Positions 9,282 to 18,837 of a DNA stretch of 64,000 nt are shown here, piece by piece. The stretch is from assembly GCA_021151765.1 (NCBI GenBank), contig JAGKWR010000004.1:50783-114782 (forward strand), in the 5' to 3' direction. A program made the translations under genes and the position numbers. The DNA comes from Alphaproteobacteria bacterium (GTDB taxonomy: Bacteria > Pseudomonadota > Alphaproteobacteria > Rickettsiales > UBA1997). Each line of letters begins with the position of its first letter. Position 1 is the first letter of the stretch. Under the pieces are notes generated by a model. It saw only the letters and a list, made by a program, of their open reading frames with translations. It was not told the origin of the DNA and ran no database searches.

Positions 9282-10031
9282 TTAATAATCGATTCGCAAA
9301 AAATACAAACCGTGAGCTGGCGCATTTGGACCAGATTTGGTGCGATCACAACTTTGCAAAATGCTTTCTATTTCTTGTGCTTTGATTTTGTCAATGCCAA
9401 CCCAAACCAGCGTTCCAACAATGTTGCGTACCATGTGATGCAAAAAAGATTTAGCGCTGATTTCAAAAATTATTTTATCATCAATTTGTTGCAGAGAAAT
9501 TTTCTCAATCGTTCTAATTGGTGATTTGGCCTGACATTCTGCATCGCGAAATGCTGAAAAATCATGCGTTCCCAAAAAAAGATCGGCAGCTTTTCGCATC
9601 TCAGAAAAGTTAAGTTCTTGAGCAATATGCCAAGCACGATTTTTTTCCAACACCAGCGGCGCACGACGATTTATTATAACATAACGATAATGACGCATTT
9701 TAGCGCTGAAACGTGCGTGAAAATTTTCATCAACAATTTGGCAATTATTTACAGAAACAGCTTCGTCCCGCAGATAATTATTCAAAGCCATTATGACGCG
9801 AAAAGGATCGAAATTTTTGTTTAAATCAAAATGCGCAACTTGGGCGAGGGCGTGAACTCCGGCATCAGTGCGACCTGAAAAATTTATCTTAACATTTTCT
9901 TGTGAAAATTTAGCGACAGCAACTTCAACGACTTCTTCAACCGACTTTAAAGGCTGATCTTGTTGCTTTTGCGAACCGAAATATTTGGTTCCGTCATATT
10001 CAAAAGTAATTTTATAACGAGCTATTGCCAT
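9282..10031 (-). CDS. truA: tRNA pseudouridine(38-40) synthase
   Basis: TruA converts uridines 38, 39 and 40 of the anticodon arm of many tRNAs to pseudouridine. The 249-residue protein has the catalytic aspartate at residue 56 in FSGRTDAGVHA, and conserved HHMVRNIVGTLVWVG near the C-terminus. Its ATG overlaps the end of addB by ten bases, so it is translated in the same operon. Confidence 0.97.
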   Translation of the reverse strand: MAIARYKITFEYDGTKYFGSQKQQDQPLKSVEEVVEVAVAKFSQENVKINFSGRTDAGVHALAQVAHFDLNKNFDPFRVIMALNNYLRDEAVSVNNCQIVDENFHARFSAKMRHYRYVIINRRAPLVLEKNRAWHIAQELNFSEMRKAADLFLGTHDFSAFRDAECQAKSPIRTIEKISLQQIDDKIIFEISAKSFLHHMVRNIVGTLVWVGIDKIKAQEIESILQSCDRTKSGPNAPAHGLYFLRIDY

Positions 10032-12847
10032 TCTTTGACGCGTGCTAAATGTGAATATTCATTTTCTTTATAATTATCTAGATCGGGCGCTGAAGTATAA
10101 GAATTTCTAGGATCAGAAAAATATTGGAAAATTTTTGCAATTCCTGCTTTAGCAGCCGCTGCCATAATTTTTATTTCTTCACAATCTTGCGAAATTTTAA
10201 CAATTTTTTCACCACCAGCAAAAGATAATTTCCAATAATTCAATGCTGAAATTTCGTAGTTAAATCCGCTCTCAATCAACATTAAAGCAGCAATTGTCAA
10301 CTGCGGTTCTTTACCACAAATCACATCTTTAGTGGTTGCAACTTGGCCGGTTTTATAATCATAAATTTGTGCTTTATTATCCGAAATTGCGACTCGATCA
10401 ATTTTTCCGTTAAGCAAAATCTCTTCAATTATAATTTTAACTTCAACTTCAGTTAGATTTGAAGAAGCTTTGATAGCCCGTTCTTGGTCGAAAAATGAAT
10501 GAAAAATATTTTGAAATTTTGGCCACCAAATTAACTGTGCTTCTTCGTTTAAAAAATATTGCTGAAAAATTATGTGCGAATTTTGCAGCGCAATTTCCAA
10601 ATTTTGCGGATTTTTTACAAATTCTTCCAAAGCCTTGTGCACAAAGCTTCCGAACTCAGAATAAGAAGGTTCATAATCAATTTTTTGCAATTCGCGCAAA
10701 CGTAAAACTCGTTTTGCGTAAATGCTGTAAGGATCGGAAATCAATTTTGCGATGTCAGTAATTGCTAATTTTTTAGGACGTAACTGCCAGTCTATTTTGG
10801 GTTGCGGACGACTAATTTTAGTAACTTCAACATCGTCAAAATTGTTAAGCAAACAACGCAACTCAGCTTGGTCATTGAAAGTAAATTGCGATTTTTTGGC
10901 CAAAGTTTGCAGTTTTAACAAAAATAATGAAGGGCTTGAAGGTGAGCCGCCATATGTTAAAGATCGAGTCAAAACCACTTCTTTATTTGCTAGGTAATTG
11001 CAAAAGTCATAGGCATTTTGTCCGATTTTTTTCAGCGTTTTTTCGATTCCTAAATCTTTTCTAATTTTACGACCAAGCCAACTTTCTGAGGTAATTTCAG
11101 GAAATTTTCCTTCGTTAAGCGAAGCAACGATCATCAAATCAAAATTCAAAAGTCGGGCTTCAATAGTTGATAAAATTTGTATCAAAGCGGAAGCGTCAGA
11201 TTTTTCAAAGAAACTAACTTGCCCAAATAAAATTTGAAAAATGCTGAGTAGATTATCGCTACGTACTATGAAATTTTTTTGCTTAGCAATTTTTGTAAAA
11301 AATTCGAAAAGCTCTTGTTGAGCTTCTTCTTCAGCAAAAATTTCTTGCAGTGTTTTTTGACTTAAATTTACGACAGCTTGCAAAATTGCTTGAGCGCAAT
11401 TGGCAATGTTGTCGTTTTTTTGTAGCTGCAAAATTGGTGAAATTTTTGCACAAAAATCAGCAAAAAACTCTTCTAATTCAATATTATCAATATCGCGCAA
11501 TTTTGATTTTATACCATCAAGGCCGAAATTCTTACGATCTTGACGCAAAATTTTTATTTCGAATTCGGCAATAATTTCGGCTTTGTTTTCGTGATTAAAA
11601 AGTTGATTTTGCCATACAGCGAGAAGGCTTGAAGAGGTAAAATCATTTTCGATTAAATCTAGAATCAATAAAATGAATTTCACTAAGTTAGCATCAAAAA
11701 CTCCGAAGTTACGAGTATCGTTAAAAATCATACCGCGTTTTTTCAGCTCAATACGCAGTAATTTAGCTATTTTATTGTCGTTAATGACGACAGCACATTT
11801 TTTATTTTCGGCATAATTTTTAGCCAAAATAACAGCAATAATTTGAGCTTCTTCAATTTCATTTTTGGCTTCAACTAGGCTAATTTTGTCATCAAAATTA
11901 ACTTGTGATTTTTGCCATTGATCAGTGTTTTTAGACGGCAGCATTACAGTTTGCATCATCTCTAAACGTGTCTGCGAACTGATTAAATATCTCGAATTAG
12001 CGAGATTTTTTACGGCAGATTTTTCAATTCCTAAAAAATTAATCAGATTATTTAGGTGATATTGTGGGTGATTTTCTGCGCTGTAATTATTTTGTGACAA
12101 ATCAGCGCCATGCAAAACTACAAATCCATTTTCACATTGTGCAATTGCTTTGATTAACTTGCGTCCCGCCATGACGCTTCCCGTTGAACCAGCAATTATC
12201 CAATGATTTTTACAGCCGTAGTTTTGCAATATTTCAATGATTTTGCTGATAATAAAATTTTGCCAAGATGAGTCAAAAAATACATCTTGTTTGATCAAAG
12301 AATTACGAAATCCAAAGTGAAATTTTTGTAAAAATTCAACAGTCATTTGGCGGTGTTTTGACAAGTCAGAGTCATCAATTTCTGTGAATTTAGAGAATTC
12401 AACTTCTTCACGTTCAATTTCATCAAAAGTATTTTTTAAATGTGTCGCGATCATCAAAAGTTGCGCTGCATCAATATTTTCACCAAATAACGACTGTTTT
12501 AAAATTTCTTGGCTCAAGAAAAATAAATGCTCAACGCCAGAAATTTTTTGGGCTGCAACAATTTCTTGAATAGTTTGTTCGATTGCAGGGTTTGGTAAAA
12601 ATTCAAATAAGTCTTCAAAAGATAAATCTGAAATCGCTTTGATTTGCGGCATTATTACCGCTTGGTTGTCCGAAGTTTTTTCAATAAAAATACGGCGTAA
12701 TTCACGACAACTTCTTTGACTGGGAAGCAAAATTTTTAATTGCGAAATTTTGCCCGCAAAATTGCTATGCAAAAAATCGAAAAAAGATTCGAAAAAGTGG
12801 TAATTTGTTGGAATATTAAAAATGTTATTTTTTTCGCCTAAAACCAT
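10022..12847 (-). CDS. addB: Double-strand break repair protein AddB
   Basis: AddB is the nuclease and Chi-recognition subunit of the AddAB helicase-nuclease that resects double-strand breaks for RecA. The 941-residue length fits the alphaproteobacterial type. The C-terminal PD-(D/E)XK nuclease is visible at roughly 815-850 (GKIDRV, then IYDYKTG, then EPQLTIAAL). The N-terminal helicase-like part is divergent, as usual for AddB. The partner addA is not next to it; truA follows instead, so addA must lie elsewhere. Confidence 0.9.
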   Translation of the reverse strand: MVLGEKNNIFNIPTNYHFFESFFDFLHSNFAGKISQLKILLPSQRSCRELRRIFIEKTSDNQAVIMPQIKAISDLSFEDLFEFLPNPAIEQTIQEIVAAQKISGVEHLFFLSQEILKQSLFGENIDAAQLLMIATHLKNTFDEIEREEVEFSKFTEIDDSDLSKHRQMTVEFLQKFHFGFRNSLIKQDVFFDSSWQNFIISKIIEILQNYGCKNHWIIAGSTGSVMAGRKLIKAIAQCENGFVVLHGADLSQNNYSAENHPQYHLNNLINFLGIEKSAVKNLANSRYLISSQTRLEMMQTVMLPSKNTDQWQKSQVNFDDKISLVEAKNEIEEAQIIAVILAKNYAENKKCAVVINDNKIAKLLRIELKKRGMIFNDTRNFGVFDANLVKFILLILDLIENDFTSSSLLAVWQNQLFNHENKAEIIAEFEIKILRQDRKNFGLDGIKSKLRDIDNIELEEFFADFCAKISPILQLQKNDNIANCAQAILQAVVNLSQKTLQEIFAEEEAQQELFEFFTKIAKQKNFIVRSDNLLSIFQILFGQVSFFEKSDASALIQILSTIEARLLNFDLMIVASLNEGKFPEITSESWLGRKIRKDLGIEKTLKKIGQNAYDFCNYLANKEVVLTRSLTYGGSPSSPSLFLLKLQTLAKKSQFTFNDQAELRCLLNNFDDVEVTKISRPQPKIDWQLRPKKLAITDIAKLISDPYSIYAKRVLRLRELQKIDYEPSYSEFGSFVHKALEEFVKNPQNLEIALQNSHIIFQQYFLNEEAQLIWWPKFQNIFHSFFDQERAIKASSNLTEVEVKIIIEEILLNGKIDRVAISDNKAQIYDYKTGQVATTKDVICGKEPQLTIAALMLIESGFNYEISALNYWKLSFAGGEKIVKISQDCEEIKIMAAAAKAGIAKIFQYFSDPRNSYTSAPDLDNYKENEYSHLARVKEWQ

Positions 12848-12937
12848 TTTGGATCGTTGTAATTTGACCTTGTAATTTGGGGATTTTGCTCATATTTTGC
12901 GCCGTCGTTTTTCCAACTTAAACAATAGTTTTTCTCG

Positions 12938-14212
12938 ATGAAAGTAATAGTTTTGGGAGCCGGTGTAATTGGTGTTACAACCGCTTATTTTCTTGCTCGT
13001 GCTGGTCATGAAGTAGTTGTTTTAGAGAAAAACAGTGCTTCTGCACTCGGATGTTCCTATGCAAATGGCGGGCAATTAAGCTATTCTCACATTGAACCTT
13101 GGGCTAGTAAATCTTCATTAATTTCGATTTTTAAAGCTTATTTTACTTCACCTTCATTTTTTAGTTTAACTGATCTCACAAACCGCGAATTTTGGAAATG
13201 GGCACACCAATTCATCAAGAACTCTACGAAAGAAAAAAATGCCGAAATTTCTGAAAAAATTTTTATATTAGCCAAATACAGCAAAGAAGTTATTGCCGAA
13301 ATTCTTGAGCAAGAAACTAGGCTGGAATTTGACTATCAACAAAACGGAACTCTGCATTTTTTTCGTAATCAAAAATTATTCGATTCCGCTATTAAACATG
13401 CGCAGTTCGCTTCTTCTTTAGGCGTTGCGGTAAAAATTTTAAATCCACAAGAATGCGTTAAAAAAGAGCCGACTTTGTCAAAATTAGATGACGAAAACAA
13501 GCTTGTAGGTGGCATATTTTACGAAACTGATGCCTCCGGAAACAGTATGCTATTTACTAAAGGATTAGAAAAAATCTGTCGTGAAAAATATGGCGTAGTT
13601 TTTGAATATGGCGCTGAAATCCGCAATATTTTTACCAACTACCAAAAAATTACCGGCATCCATACTAGCAAAGGTGTATTTACCGCAGATAAATACGTTT
13701 GTGCTCTTGGTGCAACTGGTAACAAGCTTTTAAAAGGTATCGGAATTAACACGCAAATTTATCCGATTAAAGGTTACAGCATTTCTGTTGAAGCAAACTC
13801 CGAATATTTAGCTCCTAAGATAGCATTGACTGATGTTGAAAACAAAATTGTGTATAGTCGCTTAGGAGATATATTTCGAGCTGCAGGGACTGTTGAGATT
13901 TGCGGTAATAAATCAGAAAAAAATCAAAAACATATCGACTTTATCGTTCAAAAAATGCGCACCAGCCTTTCTGATTTTGGTAATATAAATGAATTCTCAG
14001 ATTGGTGCGGTTTTCGTCCATTTCGTCCCAATTCAATTCCACTTATTTGCCAAATAAAAAAATATCCAAATCTTATCATTAACGCTGGTCATGGCTCACT
14101 TGGTTGGACATTGTCAGCTGCTTCCGCGAAAATTGCCGCTGATTTAATCGATAATCAAAAATCATCTCGCTGCCAATTTTTAGAAGACGAAGAAGCTTCT
14201 TTATATCAATAA
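12938..14212 (+). CDS. dadA: D-amino acid dehydrogenase (FAD-dependent)
   Basis: DadA oxidises D-amino acids, mainly D-alanine, to 2-oxo acids and feeds electrons to the respiratory chain. The 424 residues begin with the dinucleotide fold MKVIVLGAGVIGVTTAYFLA (GxGxxG at 7-12) followed by the acidic end of strand two (VVVLEK). The family end GHGSLGWTLSAASAKIAADLI is present. An alanine racemase is not adjacent. D-amino acids from peptidoglycan turnover are a likely substrate source. Confidence 0.92.
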   Translation: MKVIVLGAGVIGVTTAYFLARAGHEVVVLEKNSASALGCSYANGGQLSYSHIEPWASKSSLISIFKAYFTSPSFFSLTDLTNREFWKWAHQFIKNSTKEKNAEISEKIFILAKYSKEVIAEILEQETRLEFDYQQNGTLHFFRNQKLFDSAIKHAQFASSLGVAVKILNPQECVKKEPTLSKLDDENKLVGGIFYETDASGNSMLFTKGLEKICREKYGVVFEYGAEIRNIFTNYQKITGIHTSKGVFTADKYVCALGATGNKLLKGIGINTQIYPIKGYSISVEANSEYLAPKIALTDVENKIVYSRLGDIFRAAGTVEICGNKSEKNQKHIDFIVQKMRTSLSDFGNINEFSDWCGFRPFRPNSIPLICQIKKYPNLIINAGHGSLGWTLSAASAKIAADLIDNQKSSRCQFLEDEEASLYQ

Positions 14213-14232
14213 CAAATTTAGTTTTATTTCCA

Positions 14233-15255
14233 ATGTCAGTGTCGGATCAAATTCTTGATAAGCTTAGAAAAAATGACAAAAATTTAACCGAACTGAGCAT
14301 GAGTGGCAATTCAGTTGGTGATGAAGGTGCTCAAGCTTTAGCAAAAGCCATTGAATCAAATATTTTCTTGGAAAGTTTGGAAATCGGCAATAGCGATATT
14401 GGCTCTGAAGGAGCAAAGGCTTTGGCCAAAGCTTTGACTAAAAACCAACATCTTAAAACTCTTTATTTGCGCGGAAATTTCATTGGTGATGAAGGTTCGA
14501 AAGCATTGTCTGACGCATTAAAAATTAACAATAGCCTGCAACATTTGTATCTTGGTAATAATAAAATCACGATTAAAGGAATTAACGCTTTTGCTGAAGC
14601 TTTTCCATTCAACTCAGCTTTGAATACAATTTATTTAAGAAATAACTCTGTTGGTGATAGCGGTGCTCAAATTCTAAGCGATAGTTTGGTCAAAAACTGC
14701 GGATTAAGAGTTCTAAATTTAGCCAATGTTGGTCTTACAAAAACTGGCTGCGAAACTTTGCTCAACTTATTGAACATCAACACAACTTTACACAGTGTGG
14801 TTTTTGAACATAATGGTGTGAATGATACTGAAATCATCACAGCTTTTGAAGAGAAATTTAAATATAACGAATCTTTGCCTGTAGTAACTTCCAACAACAT
14901 TGTCAAAAAAATTGTGCAACATTGTGAGTTGCAACTAGAACTAGATGAAACCAGAGAAGACCAGAAACAAGCTATTTTGGATAAAATTGCGCAACAATGT
15001 ATTTTAAGCCGCGCTGAGCAATATCACTGGTCAGGAAATAATTTACAGGGCAATTCAATTTTATGCGTCGCCTTTTTATCACGCTTAATCAACGGTAAAT
15101 ATTCTAACGACTCTAAAAAATTAGAGTTAATCGCATCTACCTTCAGAAAGCTTTTCGAGGCCATCATTACAAGAGCAAAGCAAGATATCACAAATCCGAA
15201 AACTATCAAACCTCGAGCTGAAATTTTGCAAATGGCACAAAATTTTATTGGATAA
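14233..15255 (+). CDS. LRR protein with RI-like repeats
   Basis: This 340-residue protein has no signal peptide. Six to seven LRRs, mostly of 28 residues, occupy about 15-210 (for example LKTLYLRGNFIGDEGSKALS). They are of the ribonuclease-inhibitor type and far less uniform than those at 5-8 kb. The C-terminal 130 residues are helical and unrelated by eye to the tails of the other two LRR proteins. The gene follows dadA after 20 bases and overlaps folC at the 3' end. It is probably a protein-binding or effector-like protein; function unknown. Confidence 0.8.
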   Translation: MSVSDQILDKLRKNDKNLTELSMSGNSVGDEGAQALAKAIESNIFLESLEIGNSDIGSEGAKALAKALTKNQHLKTLYLRGNFIGDEGSKALSDALKINNSLQHLYLGNNKITIKGINAFAEAFPFNSALNTIYLRNNSVGDSGAQILSDSLVKNCGLRVLNLANVGLTKTGCETLLNLLNINTTLHSVVFEHNGVNDTEIITAFEEKFKYNESLPVVTSNNIVKKIVQHCELQLELDETREDQKQAILDKIAQQCILSRAEQYHWSGNNLQGNSILCVAFLSRLINGKYSNDSKKLELIASTFRKLFEAIITRAKQDITNPKTIKPRAEILQMAQNFIG

Positions 15256-16552
15256 TTTTTGCAAATTTTCTGACATCACGTGCTAAGTGAAGTGATCCAC
15301 AAATTACAACTCGACAAGTTTTGTTGGTGCTTTTTTTCGCTATATACTGCAATCCATCAATTAAATCTTGAACTGCAGTGGCATCAAAAATTTCACAACT
15401 TTGCGCAATTTCAGCAATGCGCTTTGCATCTTCCGGATAAGGTTCGCCGTCAACTGTGACAGCAACTATTTTAGCAATATTTTTGAACTTTTCCAAAAAC
15501 TCTTTTTTGCATTTATTACGACTAAATCCGCAAATTACGTAGTTCAATTTATCATCTTTTTGGCCTTGCAACCAACGCGCCAATGCAAAAGCACCGGCCT
15601 CATTATGAGCGCCATCAATAAATAACTCACTTTCTGCAGTAGGCAGAATTTTACTTAAATTATTTTCGACTCTTTCCAATCTGCTTGGCCATTTAACTGA
15701 AGTAATTGCTTTTTGAATCGCTGTAATTGGCAATTCAAATTCCGAAGCTAAAGCCGCAACAATTGCCGTGGCAAAATTGATATATTGATGATCTCCCAGC
15801 AAAGCTGGTTTTGCTAAGTTTTCGATAATTTCATCGCCAATTTTGAGATCGAATTTTCCGTTTTCTTCATCAACCAATATGGCAAAATCTTCATCATAAA
15901 AATAAGCATCAATTTTTTGATCTTGTGCGAGTAGGGCGATAATTTCTCGCGCTTTTTCTGGTTGTGATGCAACTACTAAAGGCGTGTTCGTTCTCATAAT
16001 CATGGCTTTCTCAAGAGCAATTCTTTCAATCGAATTTCCCAAATATTCCATGTGATCAAAAGAAATCGGCATTATCAGCGTTACCAATTTTTGCTCGATA
16101 ATGTTTGTGGCGTCAATTCTTCCGCCCATGCCGCATTCAATTACCGCAATATCTGCAGACACTTTACTAAATGCCAAAAAAGCACCAACTGTAAAACTTT
16201 CCATAAAAGTCAAAGCAACATCAGCTGAGGCTAATCTTACTTCTTCCATAATTTCGTAGAGAAAATTATCAGAGATTTTTTCACCAGCCAAAACGATACG
16301 CTCATTGCAATCATGAAGATGAGGCGAAGTATAAATGTGAGTTTTATAACCAGCTTGTTTAAAAATTTCCGCAATCAAAGCAGTGGCTGAACCTTTACCG
16401 TTTGTGCCAGCAACATGAATCACTGGCGGCAGTTTTTTATGCGGATTACCCAATCTTTCCAAAACAACAGACATTCTTTCAAAAACTGTTTCATAGTTAA
16501 TTGCTCTTTTTCCGAGAGTTGAAGGAATTGGCCAGTGCGGTAGATAAACCAT
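15245..16552 (-). CDS. folC: Bifunctional folylpolyglutamate/dihydrofolate synthase
   Basis: FolC adds glutamate to dihydropteroate or tetrahydrofolate using ATP. The 435-residue Mur-ligase-type protein has the P-loop GTNGKGSA at 49-56, the following YTSPHL motif and the C-terminal ligase domain. It is convergent with the LRR gene, overlapping it by 11 bases. Confidence 0.95.
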   Translation of the reverse strand: MVYLPHWPIPSTLGKRAINYETVFERMSVVLERLGNPHKKLPPVIHVAGTNGKGSATALIAEIFKQAGYKTHIYTSPHLHDCNERIVLAGEKISDNFLYEIMEEVRLASADVALTFMESFTVGAFLAFSKVSADIAVIECGMGGRIDATNIIEQKLVTLIMPISFDHMEYLGNSIERIALEKAMIMRTNTPLVVASQPEKAREIIALLAQDQKIDAYFYDEDFAILVDEENGKFDLKIGDEIIENLAKPALLGDHQYINFATAIVAALASEFELPITAIQKAITSVKWPSRLERVENNLSKILPTAESELFIDGAHNEAGAFALARWLQGQKDDKLNYVICGFSRNKCKKEFLEKFKNIAKIVAVTVDGEPYPEDAKRIAEIAQSCEIFDATAVQDLIDGLQYIAKKSTNKTCRVVICGSLHLARDVRKFAKIIQ

Positions 16553-16619
16553 TGTAGATTTTAGTTTTTAAATTTTACGATTCGTTCAAGAAATAATCTT
16601 AAACAAATATTTAATCAGT

Positions 16620-17825
16620 TTGAAAAAGTTAAATTTATTAATCCTTTTATTGCTACTTCCTTGCTATGTTGAAGCAGCTGCAGTGAGCAAAATTGCACTT
16701 GGCAAAAATAGCGAATTACAATTTAACGGATCAACCAACTTTACCGCTGCTGCTCGTAACCAAAGTAATTCTTACGATCAAAAACAACTCGATAATGCCA
16801 CAAATAATCGACAAAACTCTTCACCCGCTGCAGAAAATAACTCACAATTCTTTATCAAAATAACCAATAAAAAAACTTTTGAAAGCGATCAGCAATTTGG
16901 AGCGCTTTTGAAGTTAGAATCGGAAGTTTCGTCAGCTCAAGAAAAAGGCGTTATTAATGCTGATCAGGCTTATATTTTCAACGATTCCAAAGAATATGGT
17001 AAATTTGAAATTGGTGATAATGTTGCGGTAAATCAAAAAATGAAAGTTGGCCCAAGCTCTTTTTTGCGCAATTCTGGTGGGATTAATGGTAATTACTTAA
17101 AATATATCAACATTCCAAACGCCAACCAATTTATCTTAATTCCCCAATCACCAATTGGCCATGGCGGACAAGCTATTAGCGGTTCACAAATAAATCAAAA
17201 CTCCATCACAATTTTACGTAATGGCAGTTTTAATGGTGCGGAAGATGCTAGCAAAATTAACTATTATTCACCGCGCATTGAAGGTGTGCAAGTTGGTGCA
17301 AGTTACACACCAAATACTGCCAGTAGTTTGGTTTCATCGACAGTTTTCAATGGTCAACAAAATGCAATTTTAGACGTTTTTAGCGCCGCCGTAAATTATA
17401 CTAACAACTACGAAAATCTTGATTACGCATTTTCTGCCACAACTGAAGTCGGAAAAGCAAAGTCAAATAATCAAAATAATCTATCAGCTTATGATTTAGC
17501 AGCGACCGCCGCATATTTCGGATTCACTTTCGGAGCCTCTTATGGCAGTTGGAATAAGTCTTTACAAAGCCATCAAAATTCAACTTACAAAAGTGCAGCA
17601 ATTTCTTACCAAATTGGTCCTATTTCACTAAGCTTAAGCTCGTTTCAAAGTTCTTATCAAAAAAATACTTATCGCGCTAATTCTCTTGGCCTTGACTATA
17701 AGCTCAGCCGCGTTTTTATTCCTTACATCGAATTCACAAATTTTTCTTTTAAACCAAATCAAGTAAACTCTAGCGCAAAGAACACAGGATTTGTCGCTTT
17801 AACTGGTTTCATCTTAACATTCTAA
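16620..17825 (+). CDS. Outer-membrane porin
   Basis: The 401-residue protein opens with a signal peptide (about residues 1-20, KKLNLLILLLLLPCYVEA) and has the layout of Gram-negative general porins: short N-terminal strand, a long internal loop region with INGNYLKYIN, and a terminal phenylalanine (TGFILTF). The start is TTG; no ATG fits the signal peptide. It probably forms a diffusion channel. It lies 11 bases upstream of virB11 and may be co-transcribed with it. Confidence 0.8.
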   Translation: MKKLNLLILLLLLPCYVEAAAVSKIALGKNSELQFNGSTNFTAAARNQSNSYDQKQLDNATNNRQNSSPAAENNSQFFIKITNKKTFESDQQFGALLKLESEVSSAQEKGVINADQAYIFNDSKEYGKFEIGDNVAVNQKMKVGPSSFLRNSGGINGNYLKYINIPNANQFILIPQSPIGHGGQAISGSQINQNSITILRNGSFNGAEDASKINYYSPRIEGVQVGASYTPNTASSLVSSTVFNGQQNAILDVFSAAVNYTNNYENLDYAFSATTEVGKAKSNNQNNLSAYDLAATAAYFGFTFGASYGSWNKSLQSHQNSTYKSAAISYQIGPISLSLSSFQSSYQKNTYRANSLGLDYKLSRVFIPYIEFTNFSFKPNQVNSSAKNTGFVALTGFILTF

Positions 17826-17836
17826 AATAAGTAAAA

Positions 17837-18835
17837 ATGAGTATAGCAGCTCTTGATTCATATCTACAGCCATTAAAACAGATACTCGACAAAGAAGGTG
17901 TAAATGAGGTTTCAATCAATCGTCCACATGAAGCTTGGGTTGAATGCAAAGGCGATATGTATCGCGAAGAATTGCCAGAATTTGATTTAAATCATTTAAA
18001 ATCTTTAGGACGTTTGGTTGCGCAATCAACTGAACAAAGAGTCAGCGAAGAAGAACCCTTGCTTTCAGCAACTTTGCCTAATGGCTATCGTATTCAAGTT
18101 GTTTTTCCACCAGCCTGCGAACCAGGATGCGTTGTTATGTCAATTCGCAAACCTTCTGTTATTAAATGGAGTTTGGATGATTACGACAAAATGGGAATGT
18201 TCGCCAGCGCTGCAGTAGGAGAAGTTGAAGATAAAAATGACTTAATTTTAGCAAAACTTCTACAGCTTGGAAGAATTAAAGACTTTTTGATGCGCTCTGT
18301 TTTGTACAAAAAAAATATCATAATTTCGGGCGGTACTTCAACTGGTAAAACCACCTTTACCAATGCAATGATTCAAGCAATTCCTCACGAAGAGCGCTTA
18401 ATTACTGTTGAAGATGCTCGTGAAATTGATTTAACCCATCACAAAAACCGAGTACATTTAATTGCTTCAAAAGGTAGCCAAGGACGCGCTAAAGTTACAA
18501 CTCAAGATTTGATCGAGGCGTGTTTGCGTCTTCGTCCGGAACGTATCATTGTCGGTGAGTTGCGCGGTGCCGAAGCTTTTAGTTTCTTGCGTGCGATCAA
18601 CACTGGTCACCCAGGATCAATTTCAACTTTACACGCTGATACCCCAAAAATGGCGATGGAGCAATTAAAAATGATGGTAATGCAAGCTGGCCTTGGAATG
18701 GCGCCAAGCGAAATTACATCTTATATTCGCAATGTCGTTGACGTTATAGTCCAATTAAAACGCGGCGAGAAAGGCAAGCGCTATATTTCAGAAGTTTATT
18801 TTAAAGCCATCCACAAACAATCTAACGAATTATAA
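17837..18835 (+). CDS. virB11: Type IV secretion ATPase VirB11
   Basis: VirB11 is the hexameric cytoplasmic ATPase that powers pilus assembly and substrate transfer in type IV secretion. The 332 residues contain Walker A GGTSTGKT (165-172), the Asp box, Walker B in RIIVGELRG (236-244) and the His box HPGSISTLHAD (258-268). Length and motifs fit VirB11 rather than PilT or GspE. No other vir gene is within the window; the neighbours are a porin and lpxD, so the secretion genes are dispersed. Confidence 0.93.
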   Translation: MSIAALDSYLQPLKQILDKEGVNEVSINRPHEAWVECKGDMYREELPEFDLNHLKSLGRLVAQSTEQRVSEEEPLLSATLPNGYRIQVVFPPACEPGCVVMSIRKPSVIKWSLDDYDKMGMFASAAVGEVEDKNDLILAKLLQLGRIKDFLMRSVLYKKNIIISGGTSTGKTTFTNAMIQAIPHEERLITVEDAREIDLTHHKNRVHLIASKGSQGRAKVTTQDLIEACLRLRPERIIVGELRGAEAFSFLRAINTGHPGSISTLHADTPKMAMEQLKMMVMQAGLGMAPSEITSYIRNVVDVIVQLKRGEKGKRYISEVYFKAIHKQSNEL

Positions 18836-18837
18836 AA

